Assembly (NCBI GenBank): GCA_903907075.1 | Contig: CAIVMQ010000083.1 | Coordinates: 1-64,000, forward strand | Direction of reading: 5' to 3' | Length of the DNA stretch: 64,000 bases | DNA from: an uncultured Bacteroidia bacterium | GTDB taxonomy: Bacteria; Bacteroidota; Bacteroidia; Bacteroidales; Prolixibacteraceae | Part shown: piece after piece, positions 1-9,967 of the stretch | How positions within the stretch are numbered: position 1 is the stretch's first letter | Layout: each line of letters starts with the position of its first letter | Position numbers and translations under genes: made by a program | Notes under the pieces: model-generated | What the model was told of the DNA's origin: nothing | The model's database searches: none | What the model saw: only the letters and a program-made list of their open reading frames with translations

Positions 1-12
1 AGATTTTTTTTT

Positions 13-20
13 TAATTTTG
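13..20 (+). promoter_or_regulatory. Putative -7 promoter element of the first sigma gene
   Basis: The octamer TAATTTTG fits the Bacteroidota -7 consensus TAnnTTTG and lies 53 bases before the sigma-factor ATG. No clear -33 TTTG box can be checked because the window begins here. Confidence 0.45.
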
Positions 21-73
21 ACGAGTGAAATATTATAAAATCTTAAATTTTAATGCTTTAGCGTTTTTAAAAG

Positions 74-640
74 ATGACAATAAAAAATTCTGTTAAGGAT
101 TATTCAGATAAAGAGATCATCAGGCTTATTAAACAAGAGCATAATACGAACCTTTTTGAGGTCCTATATAAACGCTATTCAGAGAAAGTTTACGACAAAT
201 GTTACTCATTACTAAAAGATAAAACTCTCGCTCAGGAATTTGTCCAGGATATATTCTGCAAAGTATTTGAAAGACTTGCCGATTTTAGAGGGGAATCAAA
301 TTTCTCGACTTGGCTTTATGCAATTACCTACAATAATTGTATTGAGTATCTCCGCACCAAAAAGAAAATGAATTATCCGGAATGGAATTCTCAACATGAA
401 CTTCCAGATGTGATCGATGATTTAAATGAAAAGGAGATCAATAGTGAACGGGTAATGAAAATTCTTGAACTTATACATCCTGAAGAAAAAGCTTTACTTA
501 CTATGCATTATATCGACAATGTCCCAATTGCCTATATTCAAACTGCATTAAAAATCAGTGAGAGTGCTACCAAAATGAGACTTAAAAGGGCACGTGACCG
601 GGTTGCATTCTTATATAAAGAACATTATAATTTCAGTTAG
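74..640 (+). CDS. ECF-type RNA polymerase sigma factor
   Basis: A 188-residue sigma-70 family protein of extracytoplasmic-function type. Region 2 lies at about residues 25-95, with the FVQDIFCKVFERL helix and the STWLYAITYN segment that bind core enzyme and the -10 region. Region 4 lies at about 130-182, with PEEKALLTMHYIDN followed by a helix-turn-helix rich in Arg/Lys. The usual ECF length and the lack of regions 1 and 3 support the call. It is followed 57 bases later by a small PepSY-like protein on the same strand, not by a recognisable anti-sigma factor, so its signal is unknown. Confidence 0.9.
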   Translation: MTIKNSVKDYSDKEIIRLIKQEHNTNLFEVLYKRYSEKVYDKCYSLLKDKTLAQEFVQDIFCKVFERLADFRGESNFSTWLYAITYNNCIEYLRTKKKMNYPEWNSQHELPDVIDDLNEKEINSERVMKILELIHPEEKALLTMHYIDNVPIAYIQTALKISESATKMRLKRARDRVAFLYKEHYNFS

Positions 641-696
641 CCACATTGCCAAATGTGACTTTTGTTTAAAATTCCGTCTTAAGTGAAAATAATTCC

Positions 697-1122
697 ATGA
701 AAGATTTTATCCTAAAATATTTATTTCGGATTAATCCAAATACCCCAGGACAACCGTTGTTAAAGTCATTTAACCTCTTGTTTCCTGAGGCGACCAATGT
801 AGATTGGTCAAAAGAAAAGGAGGGGCATTTTGAAGTTATTTTCAGAATAAATGGAAACGAACTGATTGCCTGGTTTGAATTATCCGGTAAATGGCTTAAA
901 ACTGAAACTAACTGCAAAATAGAGATGCTCGATAATTCCATACGAGAAAAACTGGAAACTTTCGGACAAATAATGAGCTCTATATTCATCGAAAAATCAG
1001 ATTGCTTACCTAGCTATGAATTTATCATACGGGATCACTTTCAGGTCCGTCATATATTTATTACCGATTTAGAAGGCAATATCACTGAAAGACGTAACTT
1101 TGATGAAGGAGAATTACTTTAA
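697..1122 (+). CDS. Small PepSY-like (DUF2874-type) protein, cytoplasmic
   Basis: A 141-residue protein without a signal peptide or membrane segment. The central part, about residues 28-72, has the pattern FPEATNVDWSKEKEGHFEV, then a strand, then WFELSGKWLKTET, which resembles the PepSY-like DUF2874 repeat common in secreted Bacteroidota proteins. A second half-repeat may run from 95 to 135 (FIRDHFQVRHIFITDLEGNI is weakly similar). It lies just behind the ECF sigma gene and may be co-transcribed. Secretion would be expected for this family, so the missing signal peptide is odd. The function is not known and the family assignment is from pattern only. Confidence 0.6.
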   Translation: MKDFILKYLFRINPNTPGQPLLKSFNLLFPEATNVDWSKEKEGHFEVIFRINGNELIAWFELSGKWLKTETNCKIEMLDNSIREKLETFGQIMSSIFIEKSDCLPSYEFIIRDHFQVRHIFITDLEGNITERRNFDEGELL

Positions 1123-1194
1123 ACTTATCTCTTGCGAAACAGATTTAATAGTGTAACTTTTTTAAGTGTCATTAATTAAATATCTGTTAGCCAT

Positions 1195-1764
1195 TTAACC
1201 ACCTCCCAATTCCCGGTAGCGATGACAACCGTTTAAATGGTCGTTGACCATTCCGGTGGCTTGCATTAGCGAATAAATAATTGTAGGCCCAACAAAATTA
1301 AATCCTCTCTTTTTCAGTTGCTTCGAAATAATTATTGAGCGAGTACTCATTGCAGGAACTTCCTTAATAGATAGGTAATTGCCTTGAATCGTTTTACCTT
1401 CAAAAAATCCCCAGATATAGTTGGAAAAACTTCCGAATTCCTGCTGAATTGTCAGAAAAGCCCGGGCATTGTTAATCGCTGATTCAATTTTCAACCTATT
1501 GCGTATGATTCCGCTATTGCCCATCAATTGTTCAACCTTATCCTGATCGTATGAGGCGATTTTAATAGCGTCGAAATTATCAAAGGCTTTACGGTAATGC
1601 TCCCTTTTTCTAAGAATTGTTATCCAACTAAGTCCAGCCTGCGCCCCTTCAAGTATTAGAAATTCGAAAAGCTTTTGATCCTCGCGAACAGGAACTCCCC
1701 ATTCATAATCGTGATAATGAATATATAGATCGTCCCCCAAGCACCACTCGCATCTATTTAACAT
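1195..1764 (-). CDS. tag: DNA-3-methyladenine glycosylase I
   Basis: A 189-residue base-excision repair enzyme that removes 3-methyladenine from alkylated DNA. The N-terminus RCEWCLGDDLYIHYHDYEWG is diagnostic of Tag, and the C-terminal NDHLNGCHRY completes the zinc site (Cys5, His18 and the C-terminal His/Cys pair). The middle motif EGAQAGLSWITILRKRE contains the residues that line the base pocket. Full length for the family. It stands alone and converges on the preceding small protein. Confidence 0.95.
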   Translation of the reverse strand: MLNRCEWCLGDDLYIHYHDYEWGVPVREDQKLFEFLILEGAQAGLSWITILRKREHYRKAFDNFDAIKIASYDQDKVEQLMGNSGIIRNRLKIESAINNARAFLTIQQEFGSFSNYIWGFFEGKTIQGNYLSIKEVPAMSTRSIIISKQLKKRGFNFVGPTIIYSLMQATGMVNDHLNGCHRYRELGGG

Positions 1765-1826
1765 GCGGTATACGTTATTACTAAAAAATTAAAAAAGCAA
1801 TACCTTACCATCAAATACTATTTTGC

Positions 1827-1834
1827 TATTTTTG
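1827..1834 (+). promoter_or_regulatory. Putative -7 promoter element of the TPR gene / rarA
   Basis: TATTTTTG matches TAnnTTTG 30 bases upstream of the TPR-protein ATG. It would serve the TPR gene and rarA, which are 1 base apart. Confidence 0.5.
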
Positions 1835-1863
1835 CAATCTTACAATTTGCCTAATTCAACCTG

Positions 1864-3888
1864 ATGAAGAAAATTGTCACTATTCTATTTTTTACAGCCA
1901 TTTCATGGACTACATTTGCGCAACTTAATATCGATCAGTATTTTTACGTTGGTCGTAGCCGTATCTATTTTGGAAATTATGTCAGTGCGATTGAGAATTT
2001 AAATATAGTTATTAAACTTAGGCCTACGCATCCTGAAGCATATTATTACAGGGGAATGGCAAAACATTACATTGATGATTTTCGTGGAGCAAAAAATGAC
2101 TATGATAAAGCGTTAGATATTAAGCCATTTTATCCCGAAGCATATATGTATCGTGGAATGGCCAATTATGAGCTTAAGAACTACAAAGAGGCTTTAAATG
2201 ATTATTCCAAAGCATTAGAGTATAAGAGTGATGATCAGGCTATTTATACTAACCGTGGGATTACCAAGGCTGCAATGGAAGATTTGGATGGAGCCATTGA
2301 AGACTATACCAAGGCGTTGGATATCGATCCCCTGATGGCAAATACCTTCCTTAACAGGAGTTCGGCCAAGCAAATGAAGAATGATCTCGAGGGAGCAATA
2401 AAAGACTGTGATGCTGCGATCAAAATTAGGCCTCACTTTTCGGGAGCTTATCTTATGCGTGGAATTGCAAAGTTTGAGAAGCAAGATTATGCCGGTGCAC
2501 TAAAAGATTATGACCTATGTATTCGGCTTGATCCCAAAATGGCTCAAGCATTTGTTAATCGTGGTATTGTAAAACATAAGCTAGAAGACACAAGAGGGGC
2601 CATTCCTGATTATGATATGGCTATAAAGCTAAATCCGGAGATTGCCGTTGCATGGCTTAACCGCGGAATTGCCAAGGAATCACTTAAAATCCCAGGTTCT
2701 GAGTCTGATTTTGCTGTTGCTGAGCAACTCGACCCTCAATATGCAAAATTTAGAAAACGACTCGATGCAGAGGAAGAGAAAGAGAAACAGAGACGCATGT
2801 ACGGTTTTGTCCTTCCCACAGCGAATCAAAATACCAAAACAAATCAGAATGGGCAGGCTAAATCAGCTAGTCAAACACCAAATCAGCAATCAGGACAAGG
2901 AAAACAAGGAGTGGGAACAAGTGCTGGAGTCAATCAATCTTCTGCCTTAGCACAAAATCAACCTTCAGCATCACCTCATGATTCCACGACAGTTTCTCAG
3001 GAGAATAACAAAGGACCCGCAACAAGAAAACGTGCTCGTAGAAATATTGTAGTTGGCAACGGTGGGGAGGTAAAAGAAACAGAGATCGACCGTGGTATGG
3101 TGCAAAATCGGAATGTAAAAATCGAACTGCAACCAGAATTTATCATCTCTATTTTCCATAAAGACTCGGCAGATTTTGAACGCCTACAGTATTATAGCAT
3201 GGAAGTTGACGCTCTAAATCGGAAAAATAACAACGAACCGTTTATGCTTATTACCAATAAAGCGGTTAAAAATGAGGGGTGGCGAAGTGAAGAATACCAT
3301 GAAAAAATTGATCTATTGGATAAATCAATTCAAAACAACAAAAAAAATCCGGATACCTATTTTAACAGGGCAATATATTATGAACTGCTAAAAAACTACA
3401 ACCTGGCCCTTGAAGATTATAACAAAGCAATCAAAATCGATGGTCATAACATACTGGCATATTTTAATAGAGCCAATACCATGATGAAAAGGGTTGATTA
3501 TATTCATATGCCTGGCCTCTTACCCGAACCTACCACATTAAGTATTAATGGTACAAAAGCGCTGGCACAAACACCTACAGATGAGAAGGTGCTCGACTAC
3601 GAAGAGATTATTAAAGACTATGAATCAATACTATATATGAATCCGAGATTTATTTTTGCGTGGTTTAATATGGCAAATACAAAGGTTAAAAAGAAAGATT
3701 ATCTTGAAGCAATAAACGATTACTCGAAAGCGATAGATTTAGAACCTGATTTCGCGGAGGCTTATTTCAATCGAGGTTTAACCCGGATCTTTTTGGATGA
3801 TATGGAAGGTGGATCACTTGATTTAAGTAAAGCCGGGGAACTTGGGCTCAATGAAGCATATAATGTGATTAAAAGATATTGCAATTAA
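1864..3888 (+). CDS. Secreted tetratricopeptide repeat protein
   Basis: A 674-residue protein with an N-terminal signal peptide (hydrophobic stretch ending TTFAQ, about residue 20). Residues about 22-300 are a run of roughly eight TPR motifs with the usual pattern of paired helices and an N/D-P turn (for example YTKALDIDPLMANTF). A Gln/Asn/Ser-rich, low-complexity linker occupies about 310-395. A short unassigned segment follows, and a second TPR block of about four motifs fills about 490-670. TPR arrays bind protein partners; the partner is unknown. It probably acts in the periplasm. rarA starts 1 base after its stop, so the two are likely co-transcribed, though no functional link is known. 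Confidence 0.85.
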   Translation: MKKIVTILFFTAISWTTFAQLNIDQYFYVGRSRIYFGNYVSAIENLNIVIKLRPTHPEAYYYRGMAKHYIDDFRGAKNDYDKALDIKPFYPEAYMYRGMANYELKNYKEALNDYSKALEYKSDDQAIYTNRGITKAAMEDLDGAIEDYTKALDIDPLMANTFLNRSSAKQMKNDLEGAIKDCDAAIKIRPHFSGAYLMRGIAKFEKQDYAGALKDYDLCIRLDPKMAQAFVNRGIVKHKLEDTRGAIPDYDMAIKLNPEIAVAWLNRGIAKESLKIPGSESDFAVAEQLDPQYAKFRKRLDAEEEKEKQRRMYGFVLPTANQNTKTNQNGQAKSASQTPNQQSGQGKQGVGTSAGVNQSSALAQNQPSASPHDSTTVSQENNKGPATRKRARRNIVVGNGGEVKETEIDRGMVQNRNVKIELQPEFIISIFHKDSADFERLQYYSMEVDALNRKNNNEPFMLITNKAVKNEGWRSEEYHEKIDLLDKSIQNNKKNPDTYFNRAIYYELLKNYNLALEDYNKAIKIDGHNILAYFNRANTMMKRVDYIHMPGLLPEPTTLSINGTKALAQTPTDEKVLDYEEIIKDYESILYMNPRFIFAWFNMANTKVKKKDYLEAINDYSKAIDLEPDFAEAYFNRGLTRIFLDDMEGGSLDLSKAGELGLNEAYNVIKRYCN

Positions 3889-3889
3889 G

Positions 3890-5161
3890 ATGTCAAATCA
3901 ACCGCTGGCGGAAAGATTAAGACCTAAAAATTTAGAGGAATATATAGGTCAGAAACATCTTATTGGTGAAGGAGCAGTGCTGCGGAAAATGATCGATTCA
4001 GGTAATTTATCCTCTATAATCCTATGGGGACCACCTGGAGTAGGAAAGACTACCCTGGCAAAAATCATTGCAAATTCATTAAACCGTCCGTTCTATATCC
4101 TCAGCGCCATTAATTCAGGGGTAAAAGATATCCGTGAGATTATTGACAAAGCCCGGAACAATACTTTTTTCAATGCTCCCAATCCAATCCTGTTTATTGA
4201 TGAAATTCACCGATTCAGTAAGTCGCAGCAAGATTCTCTCTTAGGTGCAGTAGAACAAGGACTTGTCACATTAATTGGAGCTACTACCGAGAATCCATCT
4301 TTTGAGGTAATCTCTCCACTCCTCTCCCGCTGTCAGGTTTATATTCTTAAATCTCTCGAAAAGGAGGACTTACTAACCTTACTAACTCATGCCTTAACAA
4401 CTGATTTTGAACTCTCTCAGCGCAAAATAATTATGCAGGAGTCTGAGGCGCTGCTACGATTCTCAGGTGGTGACGCCCGCAAGCTTCTCAATGTACTTGA
4501 GATCGTACTCAATACAGAAAGCGGTCTGGAGCTAACCATAACCAATGATATGGTTACATCCAGCTTGCAAGCGAATCTTGCACTCTACGATAAAAATGGA
4601 GAGATGCATTACGATATTATCTCGGCATTTATAAAAAGTATCCGCGGAAGTGATCCCGATGGAGCCGTTTATTACCTGGCCCGGATGATCGAAGGTGGCG
4701 AAGATATAAAATTTATTGCCCGCAGATTGCTAATTCTCTCTTCAGAAGATATCGGATTAGCCAATCCAAATGCTTTCTTGATGGCCCAAAGTACGTTTGA
4801 TGCGGTTCACAAAATCGGAATGCCTGAGTCACGGATTATCCTTTCAGAATGCACCATTTATCTGGCTACTTCCCCTAAGAGCAATTCTGCCTATGAGGCT
4901 ATAGATCTTGCCCTTGCCGAGGTTAGACAGTCAGGCCATCTGCCCGTACCGCTTCATCTGAGAAATTCACCTACCAAGCTTATGAAGGAGATCGGCTACG
5001 GTGAAGCCTATAAGTATGCACACGCCTACAATGGAAATTTCATAGAACAGGAGTTTCTACCAAAAAAAATTAAAAATAAACGCTTCTATACCCCACAAAA
5101 TAATTCGTCTGAATTAAAAATCCTTGAGCGGCTTCAGATGTGGTGGAAAAAAAGGTGGTAA
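3890..5161 (+). CDS. rarA: Replication-associated recombination protein A (AAA+ ATPase)
   Basis: A 423-residue AAA+ ATPase of the RarA/MgsA/WRNIP1 family, which acts at stalled replication forks and single-stranded DNA junctions. Walker A is GPPGVGKT at residues 47-54, Walker [10 protein letters not shown] around 101-109, and sensor 1 [10 protein letters not shown] follows. The C-terminal MgsA-type region contains [19 protein letters not shown] and [12 protein letters not shown], both diagnostic. It directly follows the TPR gene. Confidence 0.95.
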   Translation: MSNQPLAERLRPKNLEEYIGQKHLIGEGAVLRKMIDSGNLSSIILWGPPGVGKTTLAKIIANSLNRPFYILSAINSGVKDIREIIDKARNNTFFNAPNPILFIDEIHRFSKSQQDSLLGAVEQGLVTLIGATTENPSFEVISPLLSRCQVYILKSLEKEDLLTLLTHALTTDFELSQRKIIMQESEALLRFSGGDARKLLNVLEIVLNTESGLELTITNDMVTSSLQANLALYDKNGEMHYDIISAFIKSIRGSDPDGAVYYLARMIEGGEDIKFIARRLLILSSEDIGLANPNAFLMAQSTFDAVHKIGMPESRIILSECTIYLATSPKSNSAYEAIDLALAEVRQSGHLPVPLHLRNSPTKLMKEIGYGEAYKYAHAYNGNFIEQEFLPKKIKNKRFYTPQNNSSELKILERLQMWWKKRW

Positions 5162-5165
5162 TTAA

Positions 5166-5202
5166 AATTAGGCTTTAACTTTCAATTGTATAAAGCCTAA
5201 TT
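5166..5202. terminator. Bidirectional hairpin terminator between rarA and metA
   Basis: Two perfect 12-base arms (AATTAGGCTTTA at 5166-5177 and TAAAGCCTAATT at 5191-5202) with a 13-base loop lie in the short gap between convergent genes. AT-rich flanks on both sides fit a bidirectional terminator. Confidence 0.75.
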
Positions 5203-5204
5203 AA

Positions 5205-6122
5205 TTATTTAATATCGTGTAAGTCGTAAGGGGTCTCCTGATATACATAATAATTGAGCCAATTCAGAACGAGCAAATTGGCGTGTGATCGCCAACTGAG
5301 TATTGGCTCTTTGGAAGGATCATTATCTTTATAATAATTCAGTGGAAGATCGATCGGCAATCCCTTTTCAATATCTCGTTTATATTCCCTGTTTAGAGTA
5401 CCTCTCGAATATTCGGGATGGCCCGTTATAAATAGTTGCTTGCCGCTATTCCCCATAACCATATGAACACCGGCTTGTTTGGAATGAGATATAAGCTCGA
5501 TGCCAGGTACTTTAGCAATATCTTTAGCAAGAATCTCGGTATGACGCGAATGTGGAGCTCTAAACATATCATCAAATCCTCGGAAAATAGGCAATTTTGC
5601 TTCTGAATGGAAATGATCGAAAATCCCAAATATCTTCTTCTTCAACGGATATTTCTCAATTCCATAAAAGTGATGCAATCCTGCCTGTGCAGCCCAGCAA
5701 ATAAACATCGTAGAGGTTACATGATTTTTTGTCCAATCAAAAATAGCACAAATATTATCCCAATAATCAACCTCTTCAAAAGGAAGATGCTCCACCGGTG
5801 CTCCGGTAATAATCATTCCATCATATTTATTATCTTTAATCTCAGAGAAGGTGTGATAAAAGGTATTAAGATGGTCTAAAGAGGTATTCTTCGATAAATG
5901 ACCTTCAATTTGAAGAAAATCGATCTCAATTTGAATCGGAGAATTAGACAACAATCGTAATAAATCTGTTTCTGTTGCAATCTTCAATGGCATAAGATTC
6001 AAAATAATGATCTTTAATGGCCTGATATCCTGGTGTGCAGCCTGAGTTTCATTCATTACAAAAATATTCTCCTTTAGCAGAAGATCAATGGCTGGAAGTC
6101 CGTCGGGAAGATTTAAAGGCAT
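5205..6122 (-). CDS. metA: Homoserine O-acetyltransferase (MetA type)
   Basis: A 305-residue MetA-family enzyme that activates homoserine for methionine synthesis. The catalytic residues sit exactly at the positions known for the family: Cys142 in FICWAAQAG, and His235 and Glu237 in ITGHPEY. Residue 111, in TGAPVE, is Glu; in characterised MetA proteins Glu at 111 goes with acetyl-CoA and Gly with succinyl-CoA, so acetylation is the likely reaction despite the succinyltransferase name often given. That agrees with the neighbouring metY, which uses O-acetylhomoserine. It is the last gene of the lysC-metY-metA block, 131 bases after metY. Confidence 0.95.
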   Translation of the reverse strand: MPLNLPDGLPAIDLLLKENIFVMNETQAAHQDIRPLKIIILNLMPLKIATETDLLRLLSNSPIQIEIDFLQIEGHLSKNTSLDHLNTFYHTFSEIKDNKYDGMIITGAPVEHLPFEEVDYWDNICAIFDWTKNHVTSTMFICWAAQAGLHHFYGIEKYPLKKKIFGIFDHFHSEAKLPIFRGFDDMFRAPHSRHTEILAKDIAKVPGIELISHSKQAGVHMVMGNSGKQLFITGHPEYSRGTLNREYKRDIEKGLPIDLPLNYYKDNDPSKEPILSWRSHANLLVLNWLNYYVYQETPYDLHDIK

Positions 6123-6200
6123 GATTACGATTTTTAGAAAGATTATTCAAAGATTCGTATAGAAAGAAACTTTGAATTAAATAGTATTTTTTTTAATGAA

Positions 6201-6240
6201 GACAAAGGTAAGCACACTTTTTGCATGCTATACCTTTGTC
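6201..6240. promoter_or_regulatory. Long hairpin in the metY-metA gap, with TACCTTTG on both strands
   Basis: Perfect 10-base arms GACAAAGGTA (6201-6210) and TACCTTTGTC (6231-6240) continue inward with AGCA/TGCT past one bulged base, giving about 14 pairs. Each arm reads TACCTTTG, a match to the TAnnTTTG promoter element, on one strand. For minus-strand metY it could be an intercistronic hairpin or weak terminator, but the U-tract is on the other strand; alternatively it is a promoter or operator for metA. Confidence 0.5.
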
Positions 6241-6253
6241 TTTTTAAATTTAA

Positions 6254-7567
<1,314 letters not shown>

Positions 7568-7639
7568 TTAATTGTTTTTACTTATTTCTATTATTTCTAA
7601 TTTTCAATTGATCTATAATACTACTAACTATCACAGGGG

Positions 7640-9016
7640 TTAAAATGTTTCGAAAAATTCATGATGAATAGACTTTACTGCTGCGATACAGTCGGTTGAT
7701 TTAACTAAAAAGTAACTCACTATTGGTGAAGCGCCAGAGCAACTCATCAATACGTTAATACCATTTCTAGCTAGAGCGGTGAAGATTCGTGCTGCAACAC
7801 CATAATTTTCAGCTATTCCGTTTCCAACGACCGCCACCACCGAAATATCATCAATGATTTGAACTTTTGCTACCACCGAAAGATCGATTGCACTCACTAA
7901 GGTATAAGCAATACTGAGATCTTTTTTTGCGATTAAAATATTGATTGAAATTTGCGAGGTCAATACGGAACTAATATTTATCCCAGCCCCATGGAGAGCT
8001 GTGGTGACTTTAGCCAGAATTCCTGGTTTTGCACCTACCCCTGACCCTTTTAATTTTAATATTCCAAAATCTTCACTGAAAGTTACACTTTTTAAAATCC
8101 CTTTAGAGACAACTTTCTCAGCGCAAATCACTGTGAGTGGCTTTGATACATCCGCATCGCCAGTTATATTAAAAATCCGAATGGGTATATGAGCGGCAGA
8201 TAATGGTTCTACAGTTCGTGGGTGGAGTATCTTAGCGCCAAAATAGGCTAATTCAGCTGCTTCATTATATGTTAATTGCAAAATCGGAACTGGATTTTCA
8301 ATAATTTTAGGATCAGCACTTAAGAATCCATTTACATCTTTCCATATATCTAGGGATTGGGCTCCTATACAACGTGCTATTGCAGCAGCTGCATAATCAC
8401 TACCACCCCTGCCAAATAATGTTGTTTTTCCTTCTAGTGAAAGACCATAATATCCCGGGATAACCGAAATGTAGTCACCTGAAAGAGCCTCACGAACAGA
8501 TGCCGTCGATTTCACAAAATCAACTGATGCTGAACCAAAATCACCATCTGTTACAAGACCTATCGACTCAGGCAGTGCCACTCTGGCTTCAATCCCTAGA
8601 CTGGCAAGAATACCAGTAAGAAAAATCGCAGAGATACGCTCGCCATAAGACAATACATGATCCTCTAATGCCGCTGAGGCATCACCTGTTAGGGCAATTC
8701 CTTGAAGGAACCTTTCCAGCTCATTAAGCTGGATACCAATTTCAGCACTAATTTTTGTCAATTGATGCTGGTCCGCAAAATATAATTCAAGTGCTTCTCT
8801 CTTAAGTCTAAGTAAATAGGCTGTAGTTATTTTTGCTACCGACTCATCATGACGTGCCTTCTCCAACGCATCAATTAAATAGTTGGTAACCCCATAAAAG
8901 GCAGAAATAACGATAACAACAGGGTCCCGATAATTTTTAACAACTTGAATAATACGTCCGATATCCTCTTTACTCTTAAGATTGGATCCGCCGAATTTAA
9001 CGACAGTCTTGGGCAT
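7640..9016 (-). CDS. lysC: Aspartate kinase, monofunctional
   Basis: A 458-residue aspartokinase, the first step from aspartate to lysine, threonine and methionine. The N-terminus VVKFGGSN carries the nucleotide-binding Lys-Phe-Gly-Gly motif, and TLFGRGGSDYAAA is the kinase core signature. Two C-terminal ACT domains (about residues 305-458) should bind an end-product amino acid. No homoserine dehydrogenase domain follows. Placement ahead of metY and metA suggests it serves methionine. Its leader (9017-9254) has a short Met-rich ORF and hairpins that may control it. Confidence 0.93.
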   Translation of the reverse strand: MPKTVVKFGGSNLKSKEDIGRIIQVVKNYRDPVVIVISAFYGVTNYLIDALEKARHDESVAKITTAYLLRLKREALELYFADQHQLTKISAEIGIQLNELERFLQGIALTGDASAALEDHVLSYGERISAIFLTGILASLGIEARVALPESIGLVTDGDFGSASVDFVKSTASVREALSGDYISVIPGYYGLSLEGKTTLFGRGGSDYAAAAIARCIGAQSLDIWKDVNGFLSADPKIIENPVPILQLTYNEAAELAYFGAKILHPRTVEPLSAAHIPIRIFNITGDADVSKPLTVICAEKVVSKGILKSVTFSEDFGILKLKGSGVGAKPGILAKVTTALHGAGINISSVLTSQISINILIAKKDLSIAYTLVSAIDLSVVAKVQIIDDISVVAVVGNGIAENYGVAARIFTALARNGINVLMSCSGASPIVSYFLVKSTDCIAAVKSIHHEFFETF

Positions 9017-9051
9017 GATAAACCGATTTTAAATAATGGATTAAGAAAGAT

Positions 9052-9108
9052 GCTCGTAAAGAGCGGTTGGAAGGAGCCTTCATACAGATTTTTTTCTGCA
9101 AGAAGGCT
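9052..9108 (-). promoter_or_regulatory. Tandem hairpins in the lysC leader
   Basis: Read on the minus strand, AGCCTTC (9108-9102) pairs with GAAGGCT (9081-9075) around a weaker inner stem and an A-rich loop, and a second small hairpin GCTC-TTTAC-GAGC follows (9064-9052). The first hairpin begins inside the stop codon of the Met-rich ORF. Its 3' arm (GGCTC) can instead pair with the GAGC of the second hairpin, so two exclusive folds are possible. There is no strong U-tract, so a terminator is not proven. Confidence 0.45.
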
Positions 9109-9220
9109 ATCGCATATTCATGGACATGGAACGCATAAAAAATAGCGGACAAAGAGAATCCGAAGAACATAGCTGCTCCCCTTGTGTAAAAATAACACGG
9201 TATATGTTTTCTCTTTTCAT
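9107..9220 (-). CDS. Candidate Met-rich leader peptide of lysC
   Basis: A 37-codon ORF on the transcript leader of lysC, starting about 27 bases after the likely transcription start and ending 90 bases before the lysC ATG. Four of its last nine codons are Met (MRSMSMNMR, residues 29-37), and the stop codon overlaps the 5' arm of a hairpin. This is the layout of a ribosome-stalling attenuator that senses charged tRNA-Met. The gene is very short, so chance is a real alternative; the biological reading is inference. Confidence 0.4.
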   Translation of the reverse strand: MKRENIYRVIFTQGEQLCSSDSLCPLFFMRSMSMNMR

Positions 9221-9253
9221 TCTAAATGCTAAACTAAATGAATTATATAGGCA

Positions 9254-9261
9254 CAAACATA
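9254..9261 (-). promoter_or_regulatory. Putative -7 promoter element of lysC-metY-metA
   Basis: On the minus strand TATGTTTG matches TAnnTTTG. It gives a leader of about 230 bases ahead of lysC, unusually long for this window, where most leaders are under 70 bases. Confidence 0.5.
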
Positions 9262-9382
9262 GCAACTGATAATTAGAATTCCTAATAATACGAAGAGAAA
9301 TCTAAAAAAGAACAAAATAATGCAATTATAAAGGATGAATTATATAGAGCTGATTTTCGTAATCCTAAAATTTATATAGTTC

Positions 9383-9439
9383 AAAAAAGTAAATCAACCT
9401 TCCAATTTTTCATGCCAATTTAATTGTTGCTGGAAGTTG
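9383..9439 (-). terminator. Terminator of the truncated hemoglobin gene
   Basis: On the minus strand CAACTTCCA (9439-9431) pairs with TGGAAGGTTG (9404-9395) with one bulged base, and a run of six T follows (9388-9383). It lies 20 bases after the hemoglobin stop codon. The 26-base loop makes it a moderate call. Confidence 0.5.
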
Positions 9440-9459
9440 AAAATTAGAACCTTTTGAGT

Positions 9460-9840
9460 TTAATCGATATGTGAGTTCAAATCTTTATTAATTTTATATA
9501 AAAATGCATTTGCCATCATCATTCCCCTATATTTAGCTCTCTGGGCAACAATTCCCTCAAAATTGGCATCAATTATTTCGTTCCAAATCGAAAGCCATCG
9601 TTGGAAATTATTCTTGTCAATTTTCAATGTAAAATGTAATGGGACCGGATTACCTACGTAATCAGGGTTACGCAATAATACAGTATTCCAAAATCTATAA
9701 AGTTTCTGGTTGTGAAGCTCCCACCGACCAATAAGTCTTGAATTAAAGATAGGACCAAGCATGCTATCACGCTGAACCATTGCATAAAAGTGATCGACAA
9801 GAAATTTGATATCTTCAAAAGTGGTAATATCGTGCTTCAT
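9460..9840 (-). CDS. Group III truncated hemoglobin
   Basis: A 126-residue heme protein with the truncated 2-on-2 globin fold. Group III features are the HNQKLYRFWNTVLL helix at about 43-56, the NPVPLHF segment with likely proximal His69, and the following helix ending FQRWLSIW. Proteins of this class bind oxygen or nitric oxide and are linked to nitrosative stress or low-oxygen metabolism in bacteria. It stands alone with its own terminator. Confidence 0.88.
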   Translation of the reverse strand: MKHDITTFEDIKFLVDHFYAMVQRDSMLGPIFNSRLIGRWELHNQKLYRFWNTVLLRNPDYVGNPVPLHFTLKIDKNNFQRWLSIWNEIIDANFEGIVAQRAKYRGMMMANAFLYKINKDLNSHID

Positions 9841-9900
9841 GACAGATTATTTTATTTCAAAATTCACCATTTTAACTGTACCAATCAAATTATGATCAAC

Positions 9901-9908
9901 TATATTTG
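9901..9908 (+). promoter_or_regulatory. Putative -7 promoter element of the aldo/keto reductase
   Basis: TATATTTG matches TAnnTTTG 60 bases before the ATG at 9968. Confidence 0.45.
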
Positions 9909-9967
9909 AAAAATAAATAAAAAATTGAGACTTTATCATCAAACTAAAGAAAAATAACTATAAAAAT

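Noticed and set aside
1138-1188. Hairpin AACAGAT/ATCTGTT between the PepSY-like gene and tag
   Set aside because: The arms are only 7 bases with a 37-base loop, too weak to call a terminator.
9017-9254. SAM riboswitch in the lysC leader
   Set aside because: I looked for the conserved cores of SAM-I and SAM-II type elements and do not see them; the leader shows a short ORF and simple hairpins instead.
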